In this document: one piece after another, positions 10,404-21,872 of the stretch
Layout: each line of letters opens with the position of its first letter
How positions within the stretch are numbered: position 1 is the first letter of the stretch
Source of the DNA: Bolinopsis microptera
Lineage: Eukaryota; Ctenophora; Tentaculata; Lobata; Bolinopsidae
DNA: 64,000 nt
Reading direction: 5' to 3'
NCBI RefSeq assembly: GCF_026151205.1
Contig: NC_087072.1
Coordinates: 5,318,084 to 5,382,083 of the forward strand
The notes under the pieces: generated by a model
Database searches by the model: none
What the model saw: only the letters and a program-made list of their open reading frames with translations
Told to the model about the DNA's origin: nothing
Translations under genes and position numbers: made by a program

Positions 10404-13400
10404 ATGCTACTACAAGTGGTAACACTCGTACTTCTCTGGTAAGTCCTCGTACATCAATAGTAATAATCTCAAGATGTGTGTGTCTGTGTGTCTGTCTATC
10501 TGTGGGTAATTTCCGAACGGCTTAATCAAGAAAACGGTAAGAGTTACGGGGCTAAATTTTTCGGTATAGTGCCGACTAAACTCTGACCAAGCCAAATGAT
10601 TAAGGTTTTTTTGAAATCGGCCGGTGGTAAGAGGTTTAATAGATAATTTTGTGACCCAAATGTGATACTAAAGTGTGTGTGTGTGTACTCTCCCACCCGA
10701 TCGCTCTCTTTCTTCCCTCATAATATATTTGCTATATAATTAGGTAATTTGGCAGTCTATACCTCAAGATTGCCTATCAAGTATTACAATTAGATACATG
10801 AGGGGCACTCAGAATTAAATTGCGGTCTGTTTGGACTGAGCGAGTTCATACTTTCCCACTTAACTGTTTTAACTACGAATATGTAATGTGTGTTTTCGAA
10901 TAATATAATGGGCGGGTTTACACTAGTAATTAATACAGCAATTAATTGTATTATATAGAAGTACTAATTAGAAATATTATCTTGCTTAATTAGCTTCACG
11001 ATGATAGAATGATAATTATTTTCCCACTGTCAAGATAGTCTCAATTTTTAAAGCGACCGTTTCGCCTTTATTCAGAATGGACTGTATGTTTGGAAAAAAG
11101 AATTTCGATGTGCTTGAAAGTTAGCTAACATAAAACTTTAATTGTTTCAGGACAGTTTGTGCCGCTAATGAAGATTCGACTCAAACGAGAGGTCAGCTTA
11201 TTTCATTCCTTGTTCTCTCTGATTTTAATATCATTTATTACGATTCCTTCAATTACAAGAGTACACGTTAATGGTTAATGGTCCGTTGTATGAAGGTCCA
11301 GTTAAATAGACAGACATCTAAGCATTTTATACTTAATTTATACTATTGTAAAAAATTAGGCGTCGTGACGATTCCTCTCCTACTTTTAATAAATAATTAC
11401 AGCTTGCAATTTATTTATAGCTGATGGTCACATAAAAACTGATAGTCACATAATATATTCGGTACTAGAATAACACTTTAACAATTTTCACATCATTGAG
11501 ACCATTGCCGATAAGATAGGCGCTAAAAGTGTTTGCCTCCAGGATCTGAGGCGCGATACCACATCCGAGGACCGAAGCACCAAGAGGCAGTTGTGGGAGG
11601 TGGTAGTTCTATCACCTGTTCTGTAGCCAATCCCGAGGAGGATGACACCTTCATGATGGAGATTAACGGCAACAGCTGGGATGAGCTTGAGGGAGTCTGG
11701 ACTGAGGCTGAATTCTCAAAAGCTGTCTACGACTACGAAAATGGAACAATTGAAACTAGAATTGAAGGGTTCGTGGAATCGTTCACAAAGGAGCATGATA
11801 TGGCAGATATTAGATGCTATTCGCTAAAACACAAAGGAGAAGTGTCCATGACCATCAAACTACAAGACAGTTTGACTTTAACCGCAGGTTAGTACTCATA
11901 TCAACCATCGCAGAAGGTTACTTATGTTGAAGTTAAACATATCTTATGTTAAAAGAACGCTCGTGTATAAAATCACCATTTTGTGCAGTTAGTAAACCAA
12001 TTCAATCAAATTAAATAACTCAAATATTTCAGATGGGACGTGGTTCGAATATCCTTGGCAAGATGTACCACTTGAATTGTGGACATCCTCTGTTGTAGGA
12101 AGTGATGATGAAATACACTTTGAGGCCTTCGAAACCGGAAGCTCAGACGCTCATATAATTACAAGAATGGTCATTCGGTTCAGCAGAATCCCGATCATCT
12201 ACGTAGGTAGATGTATTAGTGATACCCCACTGGAAAACTTTCCTTACAGCAATCAACAGGTCTGGAGATTCGTTAAAAACGGATATCAGGATCTTACAGT
12301 CTTCTGCAACGGAGTACAAGTGGCATACCTCAACTTTCATGAAGCTCCTGATCCAGCTTGCAGTTACAATTTGGGAGAATTAGAAGCAAGATACATCAAG
12401 TTTAATGCACGGTGGGATCATACAGATAGAGTTACAGGTAAATTTTAATTTTGCATGATACTATCTAACCGTTTAAGATTAAGTACTGTTGTAACATGTT
12501 GGAGTGACACAAAATTAACACTATTACAATATTTTGTGAGAACGCGGTCCAGATATCTAGCCGGCGGTAGCACACGACTAATGAAACATAGCTATTAACC
12601 TCAGAGATCAGCACCGCGCACATCCAAGTCGACTATGAAAATTTGATTCGATCTGTCAAGTCACCCTCAATCCTCATGATTCTAAAACCAGTATAATTCT
12701 GTTTTTACAACCTCTCTTAAATCCCAGGAATCTGCGAAGCGCCCCTGCCCTATCAGGGTGTAGCCGCTGTCAGACAACCTCCCGTACTAAATGGAGAAGA
12801 GATCCCTCTTGCATGTCCAGAAGGAAAAACACTGCACGGAACTGACCGTGTTAGATGTTATTCACCGGAAATTCATAGCGGGGAAACTTATCATTTTGAA
12901 GGAGGCAGGCCTGTGTGTTTTTCAGGTATGACCATACAATGTACTAATACACATTGAACCTTTTTGAACACTTCATGCGTGATAGAAGTCCCAGCTTTTT
13001 GAAAAAATATCTATTTCTGCAAGCTAAAAAACTATGATTGTATTATAAACTTGGGTCAGTACAAGAAGAAACACTTTAACCATTCCACTCACATCACTCA
13101 TACCCTTGCCAATAAGATAAACTCTAAGAACCTGTACCTCCAGAACCTGACGTGCGATACCACATCCGCGGACCGGGCCGGCACGGAGAAGCAGTTATCG
13201 GAACTGGTAGTTCTATCACCTGTTCCGTAGCCGCTCCCGAGGAGGATGAAACCTTCGGGATGGAGGTTAACGGCTGGCATTTTAGTGATATTCATGACTC
13301 AGTCTGGACTGAGGCTGGATTCTCAAGATCTGTCTACAGACACGAAAATGGAACAATTGAAACTAGAATTGAAGGGTTCGTCGAATCGTTTACAAAGGAG

Positions 13401-16400
13401 CATGATATGGCAAAAATTAGATGTTATTCGAGAAAATACGAAGGAGAAGTATCCATGACCATCAAAACACAAGGTATGAACATGTGATAGGCACATCAAG
13501 GCTCGACCTCTAAACATACTATGACAAATGGGATAAAATAGTAAAAAGTGAGTGCTGTCACGTCGGCCGCCCGGCCGGTGGTATGGTGGTTTTAATACAT
13601 TTGCTTCCCTCGCGGGCGACTGGGGTTTGATTCCCAGTTGGGACCAATATGATGCGGTTCAGCAACTAAACCATGATGTGATGCTTTCATTAGAGCTTCG
13701 AAAAAACATTTGGCAAAAAAATAATATTTTGAAATTTTTAAAATTTTGTCAAGTCTCAAAAAAATGTCTAAGTGAAAAATTTTCGAAGTTTTTCCAAAAA
13801 TTAAATTTACCCGTGTTTTAAACGATTCCGATCATTTTGAGACAATAAACATTTTTATGATTTTTGGTAATTAGCTAATTAGCTAATTGTTTGTTTGTTT
13901 ATAGAACCCGTCCCCAATCTCGTATCGGGAAATGACTAAACTCAGGTCTGAGTGTGAATACGCTAATTAGTAATTATCTAATTATCTGATTGTCTGACGT
14001 GAACATTTTTCTGACAAAAGCTTTTCTCGTCGATAAGATAAACACCCTTGATTAATTTGTAACCTTCTATGATGTGTCGGTAGATCGATTTTTTCAGACG
14101 TTCTGTCTGTAATGTAGTATTAATAATGATAAGATAATACTATTATCTTTGCACTCTGCACTGCCAATGGCAATATCACGCAAAATATAGAAATAAGATA
14201 ATCGTGACGTCACGTTATCCATGACAGTTGGCACGAGTACTGAATAGACTGTGCCTGCAGTCACGTCAGGCACGGATTTTTTTTGAAAAGCCGTGCGCGA
14301 CGTGCCTTAGGAGTTGTCACGTATCCTTGGCACGCCCTATAAACACACTACGTACCTATATGGTCATTACTCATTACATCTGACTGCACCATGACAACAG
14401 TTGCATGCAGTCATGGTGACAACAGTCATACTCATAGTATGGTCGAGCCCTTAAATTCTGAGAATAAACTATGGGCAACATTCTTACAATTCCTTTACAA
14501 TTTTGCTAGAACACCTCTTCTTTAAATTCATGATATTCATTAATCGTTGCTCAGTAAGTTAAACATACAATTAACAGGTTGGTTACCAGTCGAACGTGAG
14601 GTGGAAATAGAGTGGGATCTAGAGTCGACACCTTTAGAAATTAAAACTAATAGTGTGCTGGGGAGTAACGATAGGGTGGGAGTGTCCTTCTACTCAGCTG
14701 AGGGAGAGAATATTGCAGGAACAGTCTGGCTCTTCTTAGGCTCTACTCCACTATACTACATCGGATATTGCAGCACATCCTTTACTAACCTCCCTGTTAA
14801 TCCCCCCTCTGCTACTGACAAGGTTTGGCGTATAACTCTAACCAGAACTGCAGGTGTTAGACTAGTGATACACTGTAACGAGGTGGAGGTGGTCAACACA
14901 CTGATCTCTGAATCAACGTGTGAAATGAGTTGGTGGAGCATGTTCTGGAACAAAGACGTGACAAAGATAAAGTTCGATTCCGAAGACACAGCCTCTGATT
15001 ACTACGGACCACAACCAGGTGACTAATAACAACAAGCATTGGTTTAACAAAGTAACAATTTAAACTATAATTTATAAATAAACCACCTTGCTGATTCTCT
15101 CGTAAGCTCGTGATTCTTTCTGAATAAATTTACAATGCCGTTGTGGAATTTCAAATTACGTGTTTAGAATTCGTGTAACAGTAACTCAGGACTTCCGTAA
15201 TCCTCATTCACAAAGGTGACGAAAGTGTAATTGATTATGTCAGTCATGCAAATCAACAGAAACTTAGCTCCTTGTTATGACCCAATTTTATCGCCGATAA
15301 TTTCAAAATTGTTATCGGTTATCGGCGATAAAAATTATTGGACCGATAATGCAAACCCTAACTCATACACTTGCCGATAAGATAAACTCTAAAAACCTGT
15401 ACCTCCAGAACCTGACGTGCGATACCACATCCGCGGACCGGGCCGGCACGGAGGAGCAGTTATCGGAACTGGTAGTTCTATCACCTGTTCCGTAGCCGCT
15501 CCCGAGGAGGATGAAACCTTCGGGATGGAGGTTAACGGCTGGCATTTTAGTGATATTCATGACTCAGTCTGGACTGAGGCTGGATTCTCAAGATCTGTCT
15601 ACAGATACGAAAATGGAACAATTGAAACTAGAATTGAAGGGTTGGTCGAGTCGTTCACAAAGGAGCATGATATGGCAGATATTAGATGTTATTCTAATAA
15701 ATACGAAGGAGAAGTATCCATGACCATCAAAATACAAGGTATGGACATTGGACATGTGATGACCACATCAAGGTTTATGTTTGTAGATTCTACAATTTTC
15801 TACGATGAAGAAGCTATATCAGTTTTGCCCCATAGTATAGTTTTTACGATACAATTACATATCTGGCTGTTGTGGCTGTTCCTTTAATACTCTTGATCAA
15901 TAAAATATTACTTGTAATAGATTGATGCTTTAAGATGACTCACATGGGTCGGTACAAGAAGAAACACTTTAACCATTCCACTCACATCACTCATACCCTT
16001 GCCGATAAGATAAGCCCTAAAAACCTGTACCTCCAGAACCTGACGTGCGATACCACATCCGTGGACCGGGCCGGCACGGAGAAGCAGTTATCGGAACTGG
16101 TAGTTCTATCACCTGTTCCGTAGCCGCTCCCGAGGAGGATGAAACCTTCATGTTGGAGATTAACGGCAACAACTGGAATAGCGATAGTTTTGAGGGAGCC
16201 TGGACTGAGGCTGGATTCGCCAGAAGTGTTTACCAACACAGAAATGGGACGATATCAACTGCCATTGAGGGGTTCGTTGAATCGTTCACAGAGGAGCATG
16301 ATATGGCAGATATTAGATGCTATTCGAGAAAATACGAAGGAGAAGTATCCATGACCATCAAACTACAAGGTACTGTGATATGCAGGTTCATCGAACACTT

Positions 16401-16599
16401 CATGCATCTTAAGTCACAGATTTCGGAAAAACTATCTAATTATAACATCTGCAAGCTACAAAATATTATTTTAATTTCACCTTTTTAATTGAATATAACC
16501 GTATTTTCAGAAAGGAAAGAAGTGAACCTACACTTTGGGGGAGTTGAAATGACATTGAACCTACCTGAGTTTGATTGGACATGGCCCTTTGGTATTTAA
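10404..16599 (+). CDS. Secreted modular protein, copy A: signal, Ig, X, CCP, Ig, X, Ig, Ig
   Basis: Ten exons: 10404-10438, 11151-11191, 11543-11887, 12033-12437, 12728-12925, 13144-13473, 14578-15018, 15409-15738, 16037-16369 and 16511-16599 (stop TAA); 848 aa. The signal peptide is MLLQVVTLVLLWTVCA, split over two exons. Residues about 26-140, 342-451, 599-708 and 709-819 are four related Ig-like domains (GSSITCSVA, later IRCYS, then VSMTIK). Residues 141-275 and 452-598 are two copies of an unnamed domain X with VWRI-type and hydrophobic-x-CN-x-V motifs. Residues 276-341 form a CCP-like module. The 29-residue tail has no membrane segment, so the protein should be secreted. After the signal exon every junction is phase 1, the signature of exon shuffling. 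It lies in what looks like an intron of the opposite-strand DOMON/CCP gene. Function is unknown; recognition or adhesion is a guess from architecture. Confidence 0.85.
10454..10926 (+). mobile_element. Helitron-like non-autonomous element, copy in Ig gene A intron 1
   Basis: Starts TC after a host A and ends CACTAG before a host T, as Helitrons do. It shares long stretches with 21923-22451 and 51367-53328. It is internally shorter than its unit-2 twin by about 55 bp near the 3' end. There is no coding capacity. Confidence 0.55.
13560..13840 (+). mobile_element. tRNA-derived SINE-like element (Ig gene A intron 6)
   Basis: The head (about 13570-13655) has an A-box-like TGGTATGGTGG and a B box GGTTTGATTCC (13624-13634), spaced as in tRNA-derived SINEs. 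An unrelated AT-rich body follows. It does not fold as an intact tRNA gene. Both duplication units carry it at the same place, so it predates the duplication. Confidence 0.55.
15289..15332. repeat. Small inverted repeat (TTATCGCCGATAA)
   Basis: Arms of about 14 bp, TTTATCGCCGATAA and TTATCGGCGATAAA, flank a short AT-rich loop just upstream of the third Ig exon. It is partly kept in unit 2. Confidence 0.5.
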
Positions 16600-16902
16600 A
16601 GAAGACGCTGTAATAACACACGAAAAAAAACATAGTTTAAAAGAAAATATACTCAAGAGATTTTAAAATTTAGTTTGTAGTTCATTTTGAAACAATTTTT
16701 CTCCAATTTTTGATCGTTTTTATTGTGAATTAAACAGAAATTATGTATGCTGGCAATGAAAAAACCAAATAACTATTCAAAGATGACCTCTGAAATGAAA
16801 TGTGCGACGTTTTTGACAATTCCATTTTAAATGGTAATAGTAACATTTTGAAAAATAGGGAAATCATTTGTTGAGGAGGGGGGGTGTGTCTCAGCTTTGA
16901 GG

Positions 16903-17029
16903 GAGGTGGAGTTGATTCGAAGAGTTGAGGTGTTTGCATCATTGATATACTTGTTCTGTAGTCGGTATATTCACCGGTAGGAACTGATACGAAGTTGTTA
17001 TTCGCACAAGTATTCTGTGATGGGAACAT
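16903..17029 (-). pseudogene. Truncated 5' copy of the zinc-finger gene
   Basis: The first about 43 codons (MFPSQNTC ... ESTPPPSK) match the intact gene at 7354 almost exactly. The frame then leaves the gene at the duplication junction, with all four zinc fingers missing. It is a by-product of the duplication breakpoint. It remains in one open frame with the FLYWCH-like segment upstream. Confidence 0.85.
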
Positions 17030-17055
17030 AGTAATCTTGAAATACTGGATTAGAT

Positions 17056-17577
17056 TCGTAGGGAGTTTGTGCTTGCAGCACCGCCAGGAAGATGTGAGGG
17101 CTGAATCCTTGTTCTTCTTCCGACAGTAGATGAATCCATCAGAGTCAAGTAGCTGTTGAGATCCTGTCCGACCAGAGATGAATTTGGAGAAGGTAGGCAT
17201 GTTGAAAGAATGTAAGAATGCGATACTATTGTCTTTCATCTTTCAGTATATATACCTAAGAACACTTGATCGGCTCACTCTCCTTGCATGCCTTTGGCAC
17301 GTACGTCTCACATCCCTTGATACGAGAACCCCCTTTAGCAAGAGCTCCCGTCCCTTATGTGATCTACGAGTCGAGCAGTCAGATCATGTTTACTTCTTAA
17401 TGTACAGCTATGATTTACAGAATTTACATGTGAACTCTACCCTATATCTAGCTCATTTCTGGGTCTACTGATGGATCACATGGATGGATCACATCACTAA
17501 TTATACGTCACATCACTAATTATACGTCATATGATCTGACCTCTAATAATGGAGGGCCCCCCTTTATCGGCCTCCCG
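17056..17577 (-). mobile_element. Inserted segment with FLYWCH-like coding fragment, flanked by 62-bp direct repeats
   Basis: The segment is absent from unit 1. On both sides lies the same about 62-bp piece of zinc-finger 5' sequence (about 16997-17056 and 17578-17642), so insertion was accompanied by a long duplication. On the minus strand, 17200-17065 reads MPTFSKF, then LLDSDGFIYC, then TSSWRCC. These are the F/Y/W/C landmarks of a FLYWCH zinc finger, truncated before the final His. FLYWCH domains accompany Mutator-like transposases and also occur in host genes; which source applies is not clear. Confidence 0.55.
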
Positions 17578-18439
17578 TTATTCACACAAGTATTCTGTGA
17601 CGGGATCATAGTATAAATCTTGAAATACTGGATTAGATTCGAACAGAAGGAAACAATATTAACAATGATACTCCATCTCCACTTCCTCCTTTATACAAAC
17701 GTCAAACATACCCTCGTCATGTTATTATTTGGTAAATCCACTCAGACGTCGAATCTTGATGCTGGACTCTGACATTGGGACGAGTTCGTCAGATCTGTTC
17801 TGACGTTATCACATGAGCTCTTCTTCTTGCTCCACTGCACCGACACTTGTCAGACAGCATACAAGTAGCTACCGGCTGATTAGTGATGAGATGACTGGTA
17901 TTTAGGCCTGATACACGAGGATCGGGTGATTGGAGAGATGAGATCATTGTTCAGTCCTTGTATTGCGGTTATCTTGTTTAGCTAGGTTGATCTGCTGTGA
18001 TCTGCTGTGATCTGATCTCATGACTGAGAGTACCCTGTGATATGATCCCCAGACTGCTCCATCAATTTCGTTACGGGAGATAAGTTTACACATTCTTAGT
18101 TTACTTTCACTTCATCGGACAGCGATTAGACAAATTTTCACAGTCGAGATTTTCATCACGCTTGGATGTTTCGATGGATCATTTTATGCAATAGTAGTGC
18201 AACTATAGAGTTTAATGGGCATGAAACTACGTTGTTATCCAATATTCCGGCAACACAAAATATTTGTCACACATTCCAGACGGTGAAACTAACAAGAATG
18301 AACGGGAAGAATGCTCCGTGGTAAACTGACCACTTAGATAATCATGCTAATACTGGTCATTGGTTACATCAGCACTACCTGACATGCAGCTGTAGCACAT
18401 GCCTAGAGAGGAATACGGTCAAACAGCACATCTTTTAAC

Positions 18440-20033
18440 CTGAAGTGCATGAAGGGAGATCAGACAACACACTATCAGAACAAGTTACCATCTCCGAACC
18501 GTACATCTCAAATCCGGAGTTACAAGACACTTTTATCTGAGACCCGAGGGGACTTTAACTAAGTCTGGACCGACGGTCCCGTCCGGGATGTTCGGTGTCG
18601 CACAAGAATCATCGTCCTCAGTACAGGTAGGGGGGGCCAATGACTACCAATGGAGACTTTTGGGGACTAATGGGGACTAAAAATCATGGGGACTAGAGGT
18701 CAACTCGTTGACGTAATTCACCATTTGTCCCCATAAGTCCCCAGAATTTTTGACAGTTACTTATGGTTTTCAAGTTAGTTTAATAACGATACGATCGAGA
18801 TGTTTTGTCCAAGATAAGAGTAGGATAAATCTAAATGGGGACTAATGGAGACTTTTGGGGACTAATGGGGACTAAAAATCATGGGGACTCGGGGTAAAAT
18901 CGTTGACGTAATTCCCCAAGTCCCCAGGTAGGCAGGTCGGACAGTATACCGTCAGTACATGATACTAGGGAGGGTCCTGATATTGTGAATCCATCTGTAC
19001 AGGTCACTGTTAACTGAGATCCGGAGGTGATTGTAGCAGAGTCCGGATTAACAGATCCGTGAGGAATTTCAGGTTTTTCACAGTTATCAGGGGTATCCTC
19101 TACACAAGTAGGGAGAGTTGATAGTTGTCCATCAGAACATGACACTAAGGAGGGTCCTGATATTGTGAACCCAGGACTACATATTATTGTGTAGTCTGAA
19201 CCTGATTTGATGGCAGCAATATCTGGAGTGATAGAACTGTCGGTAACGGAGGGTATTTCACAGGTTCTCAGAGCAGTACAACTCGGTAGATCTGATAATG
19301 TTCCGTCAGAGCACCTGATGGTAGCAGGTCCTGATATTTTGAATTCCTCAGAGCAGCTCACTGTATACTCTGTCCCAGACTCTATTGTGTCAGTTTTTGG
19401 GGTGACTTTTCCGTTTTCTATGCTGGGTTTGTTACAAGGATTGGGCGGGTTCTCAGTACAGGTAGGAGACTCTGAAAGTTGCCCGTTAGTACAAGTTATA
19501 GTTGAAGATCCAGATAAAGTAAATCCTTGTTTACAAGTTACTTCATAGTTTGATCCGGAGTTTATAGTTCCTGAATCAGGACTCACTGTTCCGTCTTGTA
19601 CACTTGGTTTACTACAGGATGCTGAAATGCATACAAGATGGTTTCATTAGCGGGGTCCGAGACTCGTCAGCGTGAGACTTACCCAGGTTGCTGGTCTATG
19701 GCTCGCTTCTCTTAAATCAATCACATATATAATTATATGCAAGGTTTTTTTAAATGTGACATCGCTTTCAAAATTTTATTTTGCACCCTGGGGTACCCAA
19801 ATTGGATTTTTTTGCAGGGGTGTTTAACCGAATACATGCCAGTAAACTCTCGGAGGACTCACATGGATTACATGTAGGATACTCTGTAAGTTGACCGTTA
19901 GTACAAGTTATAGTTGAAGATCCAGATAAAGTAAATCCTTGTTTACAAGTTACTTCATAGTTTGATCCGGAGTTTATAGTTCCTGAATCAGGACTCACTG
20001 TTCCGTCTTGTACACTTGGTTTACTACAGGATG
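18440..20033 (-). pseudogene. Unit-2 CCP exons: one intact, one disrupted
   Basis: The exon at 20033-19863 (171 nt, one CCP, phase 1-1) is intact. The next exon (19621-18440) corresponds to the five-CCP exon of unit 1. It keeps about four CCPs, then is broken by a 293-bp insertion (18632-18924), and translation would stop soon after entering it. Beyond the insertion there is also a one-base difference from unit 1 in the GACCCGAGG stretch, and the donor has decayed to GTTAAA. Skipping this exon keeps the frame because both neighbours are phase 1, so the gene as a whole need not be dead. Confidence 0.75.
18632..18924. mobile_element. 293-bp insertion with 8-bp target duplication and internal direct repeats
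   Basis: CAGGTAGG occurs at 18624-18631 and 18925-18932; unit 1 has the single-copy empty site (about 8357-8364). Ends are GGGGGCC and CAAGTCCCC, weak inverted repeats. Inside, a block of about 75 bp rich in GGGGACTAA is present twice (from 18649 and from 18844). An 8-bp duplication fits hAT or related cut-and-paste families. Confidence 0.65.
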
Positions 20034-20133
20034 CTGAAATGCATACAAGATGGTTTCATTAATTTGGATCAGTAAGGCTCCAATAAAATGTTCAATTATT
20101 TTGATTATAATTAGATAAACCTTGCTATGACTG

Positions 20134-20491
20134 CAGTGGCGTAACTTTGCCTGTTGGCGCCCCCCCCCCCCCCGCTCAGTGACGAAAAGCGCCCCCCCCC
20201 CCCCCTAAAATTTTTTTGTGTCCCTAAAAAAAAGAAAAAAAAAGGTCGGGTACTTTTTTTCTCGCCCCCCCCCCCCCCCCTACAGCTTTTTGCGCCCCCT
20301 GAAGCAAAAAAGGGTACCCCAAAAATTTTTTTCGCGTCCACCGAACGCTAAATTGGACAGGAAAATACACAAATAAGGCGTTTTTTATGTGAAAGGGCCT
20401 AAAATTCAGGAAAATTGCACCCCCCTTATACGGTGCCCCCCCCCCCCCCCCCCGCACAGCGGGGTCTGCGGGGCCCTAAGTTACGCCACTG
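20134..20491. mobile_element. hAT-type MITE, 358 bp
   Basis: Terminal inverted repeats CAGTGGCGTAACTT and AAGTTACGCCACTG are flanked by the 8-bp duplication TATGACTG (20126-20133 and 20492-20499). The unit-1 homologue near 9553 has the undisturbed single TATGACTG. The interior is almost all poly-C/poly-G runs with no transposase. hAT family is inferred from the 8-bp duplication and CAGTG termini. Confidence 0.88.
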
Positions 20492-20737
20492 TATGACTGT
20501 GCGAGTGGCAAAAAGTGAATGGGCTCCTATTTCCCCGGTTGTCAATCCTACCACAAATGCTGCACATTCTTAGCTGCTCTGGTTTCCTACAAAATAAGAT
20601 AATGAATTTCCATAAGTTTGGTGGCAGAGAACTTTAGTTGATCGAATCAAACTTTGCCGTGGCCGTATTGGGGAATTGCTTCGTAAACCAGACACTTATG
20701 ACTTGTTCTGGCTTGAACAAAGACAACAAAAAAGAGT

Positions 20738-21787
20738 GCACCTGCAAAAATTGGGCGGAAAAGAAATTTTATACGTAACTTTAAGCATCTACTTGCAGTC
20801 AACAGTGATGCTTTGTTGGAGGGAAACTTTATGTGCACTAAATCAATAACCGAACAGTACTTTGATTATTAACTCTTCCACCAGGATGAAATATACCTAT
20901 TGAACTTGAGGGTAAACTGTGGTCAGATGGCTGATAAAGAAACACGTCAAGGTAAAACACCTGTACTCTGTCTGGAATAGATCTTCAATTTCCCAAGAGC
21001 TAGTCAGACGAAAAAATGATAATAAAATGGGTGGAATTATAAGATCATGAGCCCGTTTCAGTTGCCGGACTTCATAACACAAACTGGTGAGTGAATTAGT
21101 GAAGCCGACACGTGCAGCTCCACTATACCCTTTGTCTAACTCACTCATCTGGAACAAGATTGAAAGGGTTTTCATGAACGAACATGAGCTCTAAGAATTT
21201 GCACGTGTTGGAGCATTATTCTAGAAACAAAGCGAAAAACAGCTTTCATTTAACGTGCAGGTGCACCTGCAAAAATTGGGCGGAATAGAAATTTTATACG
21301 TAACTTTAAGCATCTACTTGCAGTCAACAGCGATGCTTTGTTGGAGGGAAACTTCACGTGCACTAAATCAATAACCGAACAGTACTTTGATTATTAACTC
21401 TTCCACCAGAATGAAATATATCTATTGAACTTGAGGGTAAACTGTGGTCAGATGGCTGATAAAGAAACACGTCAAGGTAAAACACCTGTACTCTGGGGAA
21501 TAGTCTGGAATAGATCTTGAATTTCCCAAGAGCTAGTCAGACGAAAAAATGATAATAAAATGGGTGGAATTATTAGATCATGAGCCTGTTTCAGTTGCCG
21601 GACTTCATAACGCCAACTGGTGAGTGAATTCGTGAAGCCGACACGTGCAGCTCCACTATACCCTTTGTCTAACTCACTCATCTGGAACAAGATTGAAAGG
21701 GTTTTCATGAGCGAACATGAGCTCGAAGAATTTGCACGTGTTGGAGTATTATTCTAGAAACAAAGCGAAAAACAGCTTTCATTTAAC
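20738..21787. repeat. Local tandem duplication, two 525-bp copies
   Basis: The segment starting GCACCTGCAAAAATTGGG at 20738 starts again at 21263. Unit 1 has one copy (9790-10321). The copies differ at a few positions. A shared GCAGGTGC at the edge suggests microhomology. It lies just upstream of Ig gene B, so that gene has a doubled proximal 5' flank. Confidence 0.85.
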
Positions 21788-21872
21788 GTGCTGGTGCTTT
21801 TAAAACCATTCCCATTTTATCCAGCAGTACCACTTTTCAAACTTTTTCTCTATCTCAAGACAGGAGGACATA

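Larger units (their letters stand above)
7218..16890. repeat. Tandem segmental duplication, unit 1 (about 9.7 kb)
   Basis: From inside the zinc-finger ORF to a poly-G tract, this block is repeated almost base for base at 16904-30470. It carries the zinc-finger promoter region, two CCP exons (minus strand) and the whole Ig/X/CCP gene (plus strand). Corresponding exons sit at constant offsets (11,528, then 11,526, then 13,591 bp), with jumps explained by insertions in unit 2. Confidence 0.92.

Noticed and set aside
13560-13660. Possible tRNA gene
   Set aside because: A and B boxes are present but acceptor and anticodon stems do not pair; better explained as a tRNA-derived SINE.
20111-20457. 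Gly- and Pro-rich frames on both strands
   Set aside because: They come from poly-G/poly-C runs inside the hAT-type MITE.
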